Origin: Azospirillum ramasamyi
Lineage (GTDB): Bacteria > Pseudomonadota > Alphaproteobacteria > Azospirillales > Azospirillaceae
Length of the DNA stretch: 64,000 nucleotides
Direction: 5' to 3'
NCBI RefSeq assembly: GCF_003233655.1
Contig: NZ_CP029833.1
Location: 62,001-126,000 of the forward strand
In this document: positions 53,733-61,485 of the stretch, piece after piece
How positions within the stretch are numbered: position 1 is the stretch's first letter
Layout of the letters: every line of letters starts with the position of its first letter
Position numbers and translations under genes: made by a program
The notes under the pieces: generated by a model
What the model was told of the DNA's origin: nothing
Database searches by the model: none
What the model saw: the letters and a program-made list of their open reading frames with translations, nothing else

Positions 53733-54550
53733 CCGTCGAGCCCATCGTCCGTGCCGCCCTGGCCGAGGATCTGGGACGGGCCGGCGACATCACCACCGAC
53801 AGCATCATCCCGGCCGACGCGGTGGCGACCGCCCGCATCGCCGCCCGCCAGGACGGCCGTGTCGCCGGGCTGGAAGCGGCGCTGACCGCCTTCCGCCTGC
53901 TCGACCCCGCCGTCTCGGTGACGGTGGAGCGTGCCGACGGCGACGACGTGCCCCCCGGCGGCACCATCGCCACCCTGACCGGCAAGGCGCGCGCCCTGCT
54001 GACGGCGGAGCGCACGGCGCTGAACCTGATGGGCCGGCTGTCCGGCATCGCCACCGCCACCCGCGCGCTGGTGCGCGAGGTGGAAGGCACCAGGGCCCGC
54101 ATCGTCTGCACCCGCAAGACCACCCCCGGCCTGCGCGTGCTGGAGAAGCATGCGGTGAAGCTGGGCGGCGGCTTCAACCACCGTTTCGGGCTGGATGACG
54201 CCGTGCTGATCAAGGACAACCACATCGCGGTCGCCGGCGGCGTGCGTCCGGCGGTGGAGCGCGTCCGCGCCGCCATCGGCCACATGGTGAAGGTGGAGGT
54301 GGAAGTCGACACGCTCGACCAGCTGGACGAATTGCTGGGCCTGCCGGTCGATGTCGTCCTGCTCGACAACATGGACCCGGACAGGCTGCGCCGCGCGGTG
54401 CGGATGGTGGACGGCCGGCTGCTGACCGAGGCATCGGGCAACGTCACGCTCGCCACCGTCCGCGCCATCGCGGAAACCGGCGTCGACATGATCAGCTGCG
54501 GCTGGCTGACCCACAGCGCCCCGAACCTGGACCTGGGGCTGGATATGTGA
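53717..54550 (+). CDS. nadC: Nicotinate-nucleotide pyrophosphorylase (carboxylating)
   Basis: Converts quinolinate and PRPP to nicotinate mononucleotide with loss of CO2. The 277-residue product shows AEDLGRAGDITTDSIIPAD near the start, ERTALNLMGRLSGIAT, the substrate-binding TRKTTPGLRVLEKHAVKLGG pieces (RKTTPG, EKHAV, GGGFNHRFGLDDAVLIKDNH) and the end ISCGWLTHSAPNLDLGL. It overlaps nadB by 16 bp, indicating coupled translation. Last gene of nadABC. Confidence 0.97.
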   Translation: MLHPLTVEPIVRAALAEDLGRAGDITTDSIIPADAVATARIAARQDGRVAGLEAALTAFRLLDPAVSVTVERADGDDVPPGGTIATLTGKARALLTAERTALNLMGRLSGIATATRALVREVEGTRARIVCTRKTTPGLRVLEKHAVKLGGGFNHRFGLDDAVLIKDNHIAVAGGVRPAVERVRAAIGHMVKVEVEVDTLDQLDELLGLPVDVVLLDNMDPDRLRRAVRMVDGRLLTEASGNVTLATVRAIAETGVDMISCGWLTHSAPNLDLGLDM

Positions 54551-54564
54551 GAGGGAAGCGCAGG

Positions 54565-54599
54565 CCCTCTCCCGTCTCCTCTCTCGGGGCGGGAGAGGG
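54565..54599. terminator. Hairpin between convergent nadC and carbonic anhydrase-like gene
   Basis: CCCTCTCCCG (54565-54574) pairs with CGGGAGAGGG (54590-54599) around a 15-base loop. It is of the same family as the hairpin at 14120-14141 and lies 14 bp after the nadC stop, 10 bp before the end of the minus-strand gene. Confidence 0.6.
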
Positions 54600-54608
54600 T
54601 GCCGTCCC

Positions 54609-55163
54609 TTACGCCCCCAGCGTCTCGACCTTGCCGTCCAGGCCCATCAGGAGCAGTTCGACCTCGAGGTCGGGGTGGCGTTCCTTGACCATGTCCTTCA
54701 GCTTGACCAGGTATTGGCCGTGGACCTCCGCCTCCTTGGCGGGGTCGGACGCCACGTCCACGCCGAGGAAGACCCTGTAGGCGCCGCAGTCGCGGTGATC
54801 CATGACGATCAGGCGCTTGATGTGGTGCAGTTCCTTGGCGACCGCGACATGGTCCCAGAATGCCTCGCCCCAGGCCGGCTTCTTGTCGGTCAGCGCACCC
54901 AGGCTGGCGCCGGCCAGGATGACGTGGTCGTATTTCGCCTGCATGTTGCGGGCGTTCATGTAATCGGCGACATGCCCCATCAGGCGATAGTCCATGCAGG
55001 ACAGCAGAAGCGTATCGACGCTGCCGGCACGCGCCGGACGGCTCATCATCATGGGCGCCATCAGCGTCACGCCGGCACCCAGCGTCGCCAGCTTCAGGAA
55101 CCCGCGCCGCGAGCTGTGTTCGCCCTGGCAGCAGCCATGGTGATGATCGGTCGCTTGATTCAT
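54609..55163 (-). CDS. Tat-exported beta-carbonic anhydrase-like protein
   Basis: A 184-residue protein with a Tat signal (SRRGFLKLATLG, 18-29, cleavage near SRPARA) and a compact beta-carbonic anhydrase-like fold. The zinc-site residues are all present: CMDYR (Cys56, Asp58, Arg60) and HRDC (His123, Cys126), with DHVILAGASLGA between. The mature part is shorter than classic beta-enzymes and the stretch before the second zinc motif is longer. The N-terminus is His/Cys-rich (HHHGCCQGEH). Export by Tat suggests folding with zinc before export. Periplasmic CO2/bicarbonate work is likely but unproven. Confidence 0.8.
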   Translation of the reverse strand: MNQATDHHHGCCQGEHSSRRGFLKLATLGAGVTLMAPMMMSRPARAGSVDTLLLSCMDYRLMGHVADYMNARNMQAKYDHVILAGASLGALTDKKPAWGEAFWDHVAVAKELHHIKRLIVMDHRDCGAYRVFLGVDVASDPAKEAEVHGQYLVKLKDMVKERHPDLEVELLLMGLDGKVETLGA

Positions 55164-55379
55164 TATGCCCTCCAACGCGCCCCGAACCCAGTGCCGGGGT
55201 TTCACGCGCGACGGTAGCGGAAAAAGGGCGAAAATTTCAATATAGGGGCTTCCACCAAGCGAAAAAGCAAGATCCATTCGGCATTGTGACATTTTTCGGC
55301 ATGCCCGCCGACAACTTGAAATCGTAGCCCGGCGGATATCGGAGGCTGGCGGAAGCCGCGACCCGTACGGCACAAAAGA

Positions 55380-55409
55380 AACGGGCCGCCCGATGAGGGG
55401 CGGCCCGTT
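55380..55409 (-). terminator. Terminator of the small secreted protein gene
   Basis: A 12-bp stem (AACGGGCCGCCC with GGGCGGCCCGTT) and six-base loop, followed on the minus strand by TTCTTTTG. It lies 38 bp after the stop of the small minus-strand gene. Confidence 0.75.
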
Positions 55410-55447
55410 CCAAAGCATGGATGTTCCTGGTCGTCAGCGTGCGGCGA

Positions 55448-55627
55448 TCACCCGCCGCGCGTGCTGCTCGGCGCCGGGGTTCCGACCGATCCGACGGTGC
55501 TGGAGGCCGGCGGCGGCGATGCGCTCGCGCTATGGCTGGACGAACACTCCGCGTTGGCGATCCCCGCCGTCAGGAGTACGGCGAGACCGAACAATGCGGC
55601 GACAACCGGACTTGCTCCATAAGACAT
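55448..55627 (-). CDS. Small secreted Ser/Pro-rich protein
   Basis: A 59-residue protein with a good signal peptide (MSYGASPVVAALFGLAVLLT, cleavage after ANA near 26) and a Ser/Ala/Pro tail (ECSSSHSASASPPPASSTV). No family is recognised. Its translation start has an unusually long match to the 16S rRNA tail, so high expression is expected. A terminator follows. The mature peptide is only about 33 residues with one Cys. Confidence 0.7.
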   Translation of the reverse strand: MSYGASPVVAALFGLAVLLTAGIANAECSSSHSASASPPPASSTVGSVGTPAPSSTRGG

Positions 55628-55628
55628 T

Positions 55629-55644
55629 GGATCACCTCCTTTCT
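55629..55644 (-). promoter_or_regulatory. Extended Shine-Dalgarno complementary to the 16S 3' end
   Basis: On the plus strand this reads GGATCACCTCCTTTCT, the typical last 16 bases of bacterial 16S rRNA, so the mRNA pairs with the full anti-Shine-Dalgarno tail. The core AGGAGG lies seven bases before the ATG of the small secreted protein. Such length is far beyond the usual 4-6 bases. Confidence 0.85.
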
Positions 55645-55759
55645 GAAACGTTGCGACCACCAACAGATTGACACAGTGACACGCTCGGTCAATGGTCGAA
55701 TCGACGCATGGCGAACCGTCTCCCATACGAACAGGTTTGGAGTCCATATCTGACAAATT

Positions 55760-56932
55760 TTACCTAGTCTCCAGCAGGCCGCTCATGGTCGCGAACAGCT
55801 CCGACTTGGCCTCGAACCCGATGCCGGGCAGATCCGGCAGCCGCACCCGGCCATCCTCCACCGCGATGCCGTCGGCGAAGCCGCAGAAGGGCTTGAAGAC
55901 GTCGGGATAGGATTCATTGCCGCCCAGATGCAGGCCGGCGGCGATGTTCAGCGACATCTGGTGCCCGCCATGCGGCACCACCCGGCGGCTCGACCAGCCG
56001 TTCTCCTTCAGCATGTCCAGCGTGCGCATGTATTCCACCAGCCCATAGCTCAGCGCGCAGTCGAACTGCAGCCAGTCGCGGTCGGGACGCATGCCGCCGT
56101 GGCGGATCAGGTTGCGGGCGTCCTGGTGGGAGAACAGGTTCTCGCCGGTCGCCATCGGGCGGTCGTAATGGTTGGCGAGTTCGGCCTGCAGCGCATAGTC
56201 CAGCGGATCGCCGGCCTCCTCGTACCAGAACAGGCCGTAGGGCTTCAGCGCCTCCGCATAGGCGATGGCGGTGTCGAGGTCGAAGCGGCCGTTGGCGTCG
56301 ACGCACAGGTTCCCGCCCGAGCCGACCACCTCCAGAACCGCGTCGATCCGGCGCAGATCCTCTTCCAGCGGAGCGCCGCCGATCTTCATCTTAACGACCT
56401 TGTAGCCGCGGTCGCGGTAGCTGCGCATCTCGTCCTGCAGCGCCCTCACATCCTTGCCGGGATAGTAATAGCCGCCGGCCGCATAGACCCACACGCTGTC
56501 GTCGGCCACCCCGCCGCGGAAGCGGTCGGCCAGCAGGCGGTAGAGCGGCACGCCGGCGATCTTCGCCACGGCGTCCCACACCGCCATGTCGATGGTGCCG
56601 ACGGCGACGGAGCGCTCGCCATGGCCGCCCGGCTTCTCGTTGGTCATCAGCCGCGCCCAGATGCGGAACGGGTCCAGGTTTTCGCCGCTGTCGTCCAGCA
56701 GGCTGTCGGGAGCGGCGGACATCAGCCGGGGAATGAAGCGCTCGCGCAGCAGCCCGCCCGCGGCGTAGCGGCCGTTGGAGTTGAAGCCGTAGCCGATCAC
56801 CGGCTTGCCGTCGCGCAGCACGTCGGTGACGACCGCCACCACGCTGCAGGTCATCTGGCTGAAATCGATGAAGGCGTTGGCGATGTCGGACTTGATGCCG
56901 GCGGTCTGCTCGCGGATTTCGACGATGCGCAT
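55760..56932 (-). CDS. D(-)-tartrate dehydratase-like enolase superfamily enzyme
   Basis: Member of the mandelate racemase/enolase superfamily. The 390-residue product is nearly the length of D-tartrate dehydratase (TarD) of Bradyrhizobium, and its catalytic residues fall at matching places: Lys183 in VVKMKIGG, metal ligands Asp212 (VDANGRF), Glu238 (YEEAGDP) and Glu264 (ATGENLF), and His321 in VVPHGGHQMS. Start ATG giving MRIVEIR. It converts D-tartrate to oxaloacetate if the assignment holds. The LysR regulator divergent from it probably controls it. Confidence 0.88.
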   Translation of the reverse strand: MRIVEIREQTAGIKSDIANAFIDFSQMTCSVVAVVTDVLRDGKPVIGYGFNSNGRYAAGGLLRERFIPRLMSAAPDSLLDDSGENLDPFRIWARLMTNEKPGGHGERSVAVGTIDMAVWDAVAKIAGVPLYRLLADRFRGGVADDSVWVYAAGGYYYPGKDVRALQDEMRSYRDRGYKVVKMKIGGAPLEEDLRRIDAVLEVVGSGGNLCVDANGRFDLDTAIAYAEALKPYGLFWYEEAGDPLDYALQAELANHYDRPMATGENLFSHQDARNLIRHGGMRPDRDWLQFDCALSYGLVEYMRTLDMLKENGWSSRRVVPHGGHQMSLNIAAGLHLGGNESYPDVFKPFCGFADGIAVEDGRVRLPDLPGIGFEAKSELFATMSGLLETR

Positions 56933-57085
56933 GGCGGTTCCCCTTGCAGCGTGGTGGCGCGTTTCGTGCCGGCACTGTAGGGATGGTGCGAGGCGCCGGG
57001 CCAATGCCAAGGCCGGAACGCATCATGCAGGTTCGGCATGGCCTCGCATGGATCCCGGCGCGGCCGACGTGACGAAGATTGGGCG

Positions 57086-58078
57086 ATGGAACTCTCCTGG
57101 CTCGACGATTTCCTGGCGCTGGTGGATTGCGGCAACTTCTCCCGCGCCGCCGACGCGCGCCACCTGACCCAGCCGGCCTTCAGCCGCCGCATCCGCGCGC
57201 TGGAGGATTGGGCCGGCACCCCGCTGTTCGACCGCAGCGGCCAGCCGGTGACCCTGACCGAGGCCGGGCGCCGCTTCCGCCCCTTCGCCGACGAGACGGT
57301 GCGCCGCCTGCTGCAGGGGCGCGAGGAGGCGCGGCTCGCCGCCCAGTCGGAGGCGGCGACCCTGCGCTTCGCCGCGACGCACGCGCTGTCGCTGACCTTC
57401 TTCCCCTCCTGGCTGCGGACGCTGGAGGCGCGGGCGCGGCTGGGCGCCATCACCCTGTCGTCGGACAGCATGGAGTCCTGCGAGCGGCTGATGCTGGCCG
57501 GACAGGCGCAATTCCTGCTGTGCCACGCCCATCCGGCGGCGGCGGGACGGCTGGACGCGGAATCCTTCCGCTCCATCGTCGTCGGCAGCGACCGGCTGCT
57601 GGCGGTCACCGCCCCGGATGCCGAGGGCCGGCCCCGCCATCTGCTGGCCGACGGCGAGACCGCGGCGCTGCCGCATCTGTCCTACAGCCGCGAGTCCGGC
57701 ATGGGCCGCATCCTGGAGGCGGTGCGGGCGGCGCAGCCGTTGCCGGGCTCGCTGGACACCGTCTTCACCTCCCACCTCGCGGCGGTTCTGCGCACGCTGG
57801 CGCGCGACGGGCGCGGGGTGGCGTGGCTGCCGGAAAGCCTGATCGCCGAGGATCTGGCCCGCGGAACCCTGGTTCGGGCAGGCGTTCCCGCCGCCGACAC
57901 GCGCTGGACCGTGCCGGTGCAGATCCGGCTGGTCCGTCCCCGCGCCCGCCAGAGCAAGGCGGCGGAAAGCTTCTGGACGCTGGCGGTGGAAGCGGCGCTG
58001 TGGCGCAATGCCGAGTCGCCGCCGGAGTCCGGCGCCGCGGTTGCCGAGCCGGAACATCGCATGGAAAAAGAGTTGTGA
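57086..58078 (+). CDS. LysR family transcriptional regulator
   Basis: A 330-residue LysR-type regulator. The N-terminal winged helix has SWLDDFLALVDCGNFSRAAD then RHLTQPAFSRRIRALEDW (about 4-43), and the rest is the substrate-binding domain, with a short linker. It is encoded back to back with the tartrate dehydratase gene, 153 bp apart, the standard arrangement for a LysR activator and its target. A GCATCATGC palindrome at 57020-57028 lies between them. Start ATG giving MELSWLD; an earlier in-frame ATG is less likely. Confidence 0.92.
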   Translation: MELSWLDDFLALVDCGNFSRAADARHLTQPAFSRRIRALEDWAGTPLFDRSGQPVTLTEAGRRFRPFADETVRRLLQGREEARLAAQSEAATLRFAATHALSLTFFPSWLRTLEARARLGAITLSSDSMESCERLMLAGQAQFLLCHAHPAAAGRLDAESFRSIVVGSDRLLAVTAPDAEGRPRHLLADGETAALPHLSYSRESGMGRILEAVRAAQPLPGSLDTVFTSHLAAVLRTLARDGRGVAWLPESLIAEDLARGTLVRAGVPAADTRWTVPVQIRLVRPRARQSKAAESFWTLAVEAALWRNAESPPESGAAVAEPEHRMEKEL

Positions 58079-58289
58079 CGTTCGCCACTTAAGGCGCTTT
58101 GTCCGTTGACATTCCCGTTAATGATTGTTCAACGAGTCGATTTCGCTGGCGCCAACCCTTTCGATCGGGCAAAATTTGCCTAGTTTGGGGTGCAGCCGGG
58201 ACCCCGACGCCCCCGGTCGGAAGGCCGGAGCCGAGACCTGTCCGCCGGCTGGTCCAAGAAGCGTCGCCCCGGCGACCGGAGGAACCATC

Positions 58290-58517
58290 ATGGGCGTGAG
58301 CAGCATCGGCGGTATCGGCGGCTATCAGCAGCAGCCCTACGTCACCCCGCTCAGCAGCGGCCCGGCCGCGGCGCAGCGGTCCACCTCGCAGGTCGAATCC
58401 GCACAGGAAGACCAGGACGAACGCACCCGCCGCCAGCAGGAGGCGCAGAACGTCCAGGCCGGTTCCGGCGGCAACACCACCCCGACACGCGGCCAGAACC
58501 TGAACATCACGGTCTGA
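58290..58517 (+). CDS. Small Gly/Gln-rich protein, function unknown
   Basis: A 75-residue low-complexity protein starting MGVSSIGGIGGYQQQPYVTP, with a Glu/Arg/Gln-rich middle (QEDQDERTRRQQEAQNVQ) and a Gly/Thr/Asn tail. GGAGGAACC precedes the ATG at good spacing. No signal peptide. The first residues recall the MG/SS starts of flagellar rod and FlaG-type proteins, and the FlaG-like gene follows 98 bp later, so a flagellar or surface link is possible but unproven. Confidence 0.6.
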   Translation: MGVSSIGGIGGYQQQPYVTPLSSGPAAAQRSTSQVESAQEDQDERTRRQQEAQNVQAGSGGNTTPTRGQNLNITV

Positions 58518-58614
58518 TCGGCGCCGGTCGCACGGCCTGAACGGCAGGAGAGCGAAACGGAGCGCCCGGCAGCGGCCCGCTCCAGTCGGCGGACAACAGA
58601 CGCGGGAGGCACCG

Positions 58615-59235
58615 ATGGAGATCCGTGGCGTTTCCAGCACGACGGCAGTCCGCCCGACGGCCTTCCAGCCGACCGAGGCCGGCGGCGCCTCCTCGGCCGA
58701 CTCCACGCGCCCCGCCCAAACCGGCGCCGCCGGGACGGAAGCGGGGAAGCCCTCCGGCCCCGGCTATATCAGCCCCTATCTGCGCTACGACCAGGGCGCG
58801 CGGGTCGCAGTGCTCCATTTCCGCGACTTCGATACCGGCGAAACCCAGGACCAGATCCCGTCCCGGCGCGTCGTCGAGGAATATCGCCGCGCCGCCGACC
58901 GTCTCGCCCAGGACGGCCAGAGGAAATCCGCCGCCGGGGCGCGGACGGCCAGCGGCGCGGCCGATCCGTCAGCCGCTTCCACCGATGGAACGGCCGGGAC
59001 GGCATCGGGAACAGGCCCGTCAACCGCCCGAAGCGCTGCCGGAGCCGGATCGGGCGGCACGCCGCCGGGCGTGTCCTTCGCCAGCGCCCCCGGCAGCGGC
59101 GGACCGGCTGCATCCCCCAGCGTCTCATCCGGCGCTTCCACCGGCACGGCACCCGCCAGCGGCGGCGTCACGCCCGTCGCGGCGGCCGGCGGCTATGGCG
59201 GGTCGCCGGGCGGCCTCGTCTCCGTTATCGTCTGA
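58615..59235 (+). CDS. FlaG-like domain protein with Ser/Gly/Ala tail
   Basis: A 206-residue protein. Residues about 48-90 (YISPYLRYDQGARVAVLHFR then DFDTGETQDQIPSRRVVEEYR) resemble the FlaG domain, whose consensus contains D-x-x-TGE-x-x-x-QIP. The rest, before and after, is Ser/Thr/Ala/Gly-rich and probably disordered (over 100 residues). FlaG proteins affect flagellar filament length; that role here is a guess from the motif. It follows the 75-residue protein gene on the same strand. Confidence 0.6.
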   Translation: MEIRGVSSTTAVRPTAFQPTEAGGASSADSTRPAQTGAAGTEAGKPSGPGYISPYLRYDQGARVAVLHFRDFDTGETQDQIPSRRVVEEYRRAADRLAQDGQRKSAAGARTASGAADPSAASTDGTAGTASGTGPSTARSAAGAGSGGTPPGVSFASAPGSGGPAASPSVSSGASTGTAPASGGVTPVAAAGGYGGSPGGLVSVIV

Positions 59236-59250
59236 GCGCTTCCACCCTTC

Positions 59251-59555
59251 GTTGATCATGGCCATGGCGTTATGGTCGCGATGGATTGCCCTGCCCCTGG
59301 CGTCGGCGCGTCCGGGTGCCGACGCTGATCGTCTGGGGCGACCGCGACGCGTTCCTGGATCGAAGTTTGGCGGAAGACGCGGCGGCTCCGTGCGATACAG
59401 TGCAGGTCAGTCACCTGACGCAGGCTTCCCACTGGGTGCAGCATGAGGAACCCGAAGCGGTCAACCGGCTGTTGGCCGACTTTCTCCATTCCGGCCTCGC
59501 GGCGGAGGGCCACGGCCGGGAAGCGGCAGCGATGGAACGCGCCCCCGCTCCCTGA
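59251..59555 (+). pseudogene. Relic of an alpha/beta hydrolase
   Basis: The second part (59313-59537 in one frame) reads VPTLIVWGDRDAFLDRSLAE and later QASHWVQHEEPEAVNRLLAD, the C-terminal Asp and His regions of an alpha/beta hydrolase such as an epoxide hydrolase. In a different frame just upstream, VDHGHGVMVAMDC recalls the nucleophile elbow VGHDxGGxVA. The middle of the enzyme is missing and the frames do not join, so this is a deleted, frameshifted gene. Confidence 0.65.
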
Positions 59556-59576
59556 CCGCCACGGCCGGTGTCCGGC

Positions 59577-60473
59577 ATGATGGCCGGGGCTTCGGCGGCA
59601 CCGGTCTTCCCCCGCTTCATCGCCATCGACTGGTCCGGCGCCCGCGGCAAGCGCTATGCCGGCATCGCGGTGGCGGAGTGCCTGGACGGCGATGCGCCCC
59701 CGGTTCTGGTGGACGGCCCCGGCGGCTGGTGGTCGCGGACGGCGCTGTTCGACTGGCTCAAGGCGGAACTGGCGCGCGAACCGGCGCTGGTCGGCATCGA
59801 CTGCGCCTTCTCCCTGCCCTTCGCGGTCGCGGCGCGCGGCTTTCCCGCCGGGGAGGCGGCCACCGTCTTCGAGCTGTGGGACGCGGTGGAGCAGGCCTGT
59901 GCCGGTGAGCCCGATTTCGGCGGCGGCCCTTTCGCCGTCCATCCGCTGCATGGCGCCGGCTTCTGGCACCGCGGGCCGCAGCCGGACTGGTACGAGGATC
60001 CGCACCGGGCGACCGAATGGGCCTGCCGCGCCGACGGGCTCGGCCATCCGCAGAGTCCGTACAAGCTGATCGGCTCGCGTCAGGTCGGCAAGGGCGCCTT
60101 GGCCGGAATGCGTGTGCTGCGCGCGCTCCGCGCGGCGCTGCCCGGACGGCTGGCGGTCTGGCCCTTCGAGAATCCGGTGCCGGGCGGCAGCGCGATGGTG
60201 GAGATCTACCCGCGCCTGTTCCTGAAGCACACCGGCTTCGGCCAGCGCAAGATCCGCGACGCCGCCGAGTTGGACGAGGCGTTGCACCGGCTGGGCTCGC
60301 GTCCGCTGGAACGGACCGGCGCCATCAGCGATCATGACAGCGACGCGCTGGTCTCGGCCGCCGGCCTGCGCCGGCTCGCCGCCATCCCGCTGGCCTGGGC
60401 GCCGCCGGGGCTGGACGGGACGGCACGGCGGCAGGAAGGATGGATTTTCGGCGTGGGGATGACGGGATCATGA
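59577..60473 (+). CDS. DUF429-like RNase H-fold protein
   Basis: A 298-residue protein beginning with FIAIDWSGARGKRYAGIAVAE (about 13-33), typical of DUF429 predicted nucleases with an RNase H-like fold; a second acidic motif is VGIDCAFSLPF and a third ISDHDSDALVSA near the end. Together these could form a metal-dependent active site. Start is unclear: ATG at 59577 is used here, but a GTG three codons earlier is possible. Its stop overlaps the start of the next gene by 4 bp (ATGA). Confidence 0.75.
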   Translation: MMAGASAAPVFPRFIAIDWSGARGKRYAGIAVAECLDGDAPPVLVDGPGGWWSRTALFDWLKAELAREPALVGIDCAFSLPFAVAARGFPAGEAATVFELWDAVEQACAGEPDFGGGPFAVHPLHGAGFWHRGPQPDWYEDPHRATEWACRADGLGHPQSPYKLIGSRQVGKGALAGMRVLRALRAALPGRLAVWPFENPVPGGSAMVEIYPRLFLKHTGFGQRKIRDAAELDEALHRLGSRPLERTGAISDHDSDALVSAAGLRRLAAIPLAWAPPGLDGTARRQEGWIFGVGMTGS

Positions 60474-61453
60474 GTGCGGTCGACGGTGTGCCGGCGGAAG
60501 GCTCGACTTCGGGCGCGGCAGGCGGTTCCAAAACGGGCGGATCGCGCCGCCCGGCGATCGACGTCGCGCGCGGCCTGGCGCTGGTCGCCATGGCCCTCTA
60601 TCACGCCAGTTGGGACGCCACCTTCTTCGGACTCGCCCGATTCGACCTGCTGGGCGATCCGCTCTGGCTCGCCGCCCGCACCATGATCCTGTCGAGTTTC
60701 CTGCTGCTGGCCGGCGTCGGGCTGGTGCTGGCGACCCGCGACGGCCTCGACGCCGGGCGCTTCCTGCGCCGGCTGGGGCGGGTGGCGGCCGGGGCGGCGG
60801 CGGTTTCGGCGGCGTCCTATGCCCTGTTTCCCGACAGCCCGATCTTCTTCGGCGTGCTGCACCACATCGCGCTGGCGAGCATCGTCGGCCTCGCCTTCGT
60901 CCGCCTGCCGGCGGCGCTGACCCTGATGGCGGCGGCGGCGGCGGTGCTGGCCGGCACCTCGCTGTCCTTCCCCATCTTCGACAGCCCATGGCTGCGCTGG
61001 ATCGGGCTGACCAGCGTGGTGCCGGATTCCAACGACTTCGTGCCGGTCCTGCCCTGGATCGGCGCCGTTCTGGCGGGAATCGGGCTGGCGCGGCTATGGC
61101 CGGATATGGGCGAGGGCGTGGCGGTGAACGGCGCTGCCGGGCGGACGCTGGCGCTGGCCGGACGGCACAGCCTTGCGGTCTATCTGCTGCACCAGCCGCT
61201 TCTGTTCGGCATCGCCTGGGCCGCGGCACTGCTCCTGCCGGTGGAGGCGCCGGCGGTGCGCGATTTCCAGGCCGCCTGCGTCGCGAACTGCGAGCGCGCC
61301 GGCATCGCGTCGGCGGCCTGCGCCGCCAACTGCGGGTGCGTGCAGTCGGAATTGGCGCGGAAGGGGCTGTGGGAAGGCTTCGCCGCCAATCGCCTGAGCG
61401 AACGGGAACGGCGCGGACTCGAAGACGCGGTCGCCGTCTGCCGCAAGCCCTGA
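60470..61453 (+). CDS. DUF1624 (heparan-alpha-glucosaminide N-acetyltransferase-like) membrane protein
   Basis: A 327-residue polytopic membrane protein of the DUF1624/acyltransferase type. It has RRPAIDVARGLALVAMALYH (about 23-42), the common start of membrane acyltransferases, RTMILSSFLLLAGVGLVL, PWIGAVLAGIGLARLW and LAGRHSLAVYLLHQPLLFGI. Eight or more hydrophobic segments are present. The C-terminal cytoplasmic part has an unusual Cys cluster (five Cys between about 273 and 295). It overlaps the DUF429-like gene by 4 bp; the pair is conserved-looking, but its role is unknown. Confidence 0.85.
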   Translation: MSAVDGVPAEGSTSGAAGGSKTGGSRRPAIDVARGLALVAMALYHASWDATFFGLARFDLLGDPLWLAARTMILSSFLLLAGVGLVLATRDGLDAGRFLRRLGRVAAGAAAVSAASYALFPDSPIFFGVLHHIALASIVGLAFVRLPAALTLMAAAAAVLAGTSLSFPIFDSPWLRWIGLTSVVPDSNDFVPVLPWIGAVLAGIGLARLWPDMGEGVAVNGAAGRTLALAGRHSLAVYLLHQPLLFGIAWAAALLLPVEAPAVRDFQAACVANCERAGIASAACAANCGCVQSELARKGLWEGFAANRLSERERRGLEDAVAVCRKP

Positions 61454-61485
61454 GGGGCGCGGCCGGAAAGGCCGCCCCGGTGGCA

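Noticed and set aside
57020..57028. GCATCATGC as the LysR binding site
   Set aside because: It is only nine bases and does not clearly fit the T-N11-A LysR box; mentioned under the regulator but not called as an operator.
58106..58111. Perfect TTGACA as a promoter before the 75-residue gene
   Set aside because: No acceptable -10 hexamer lies 16-18 bases downstream, so it was not listed as a promoter.
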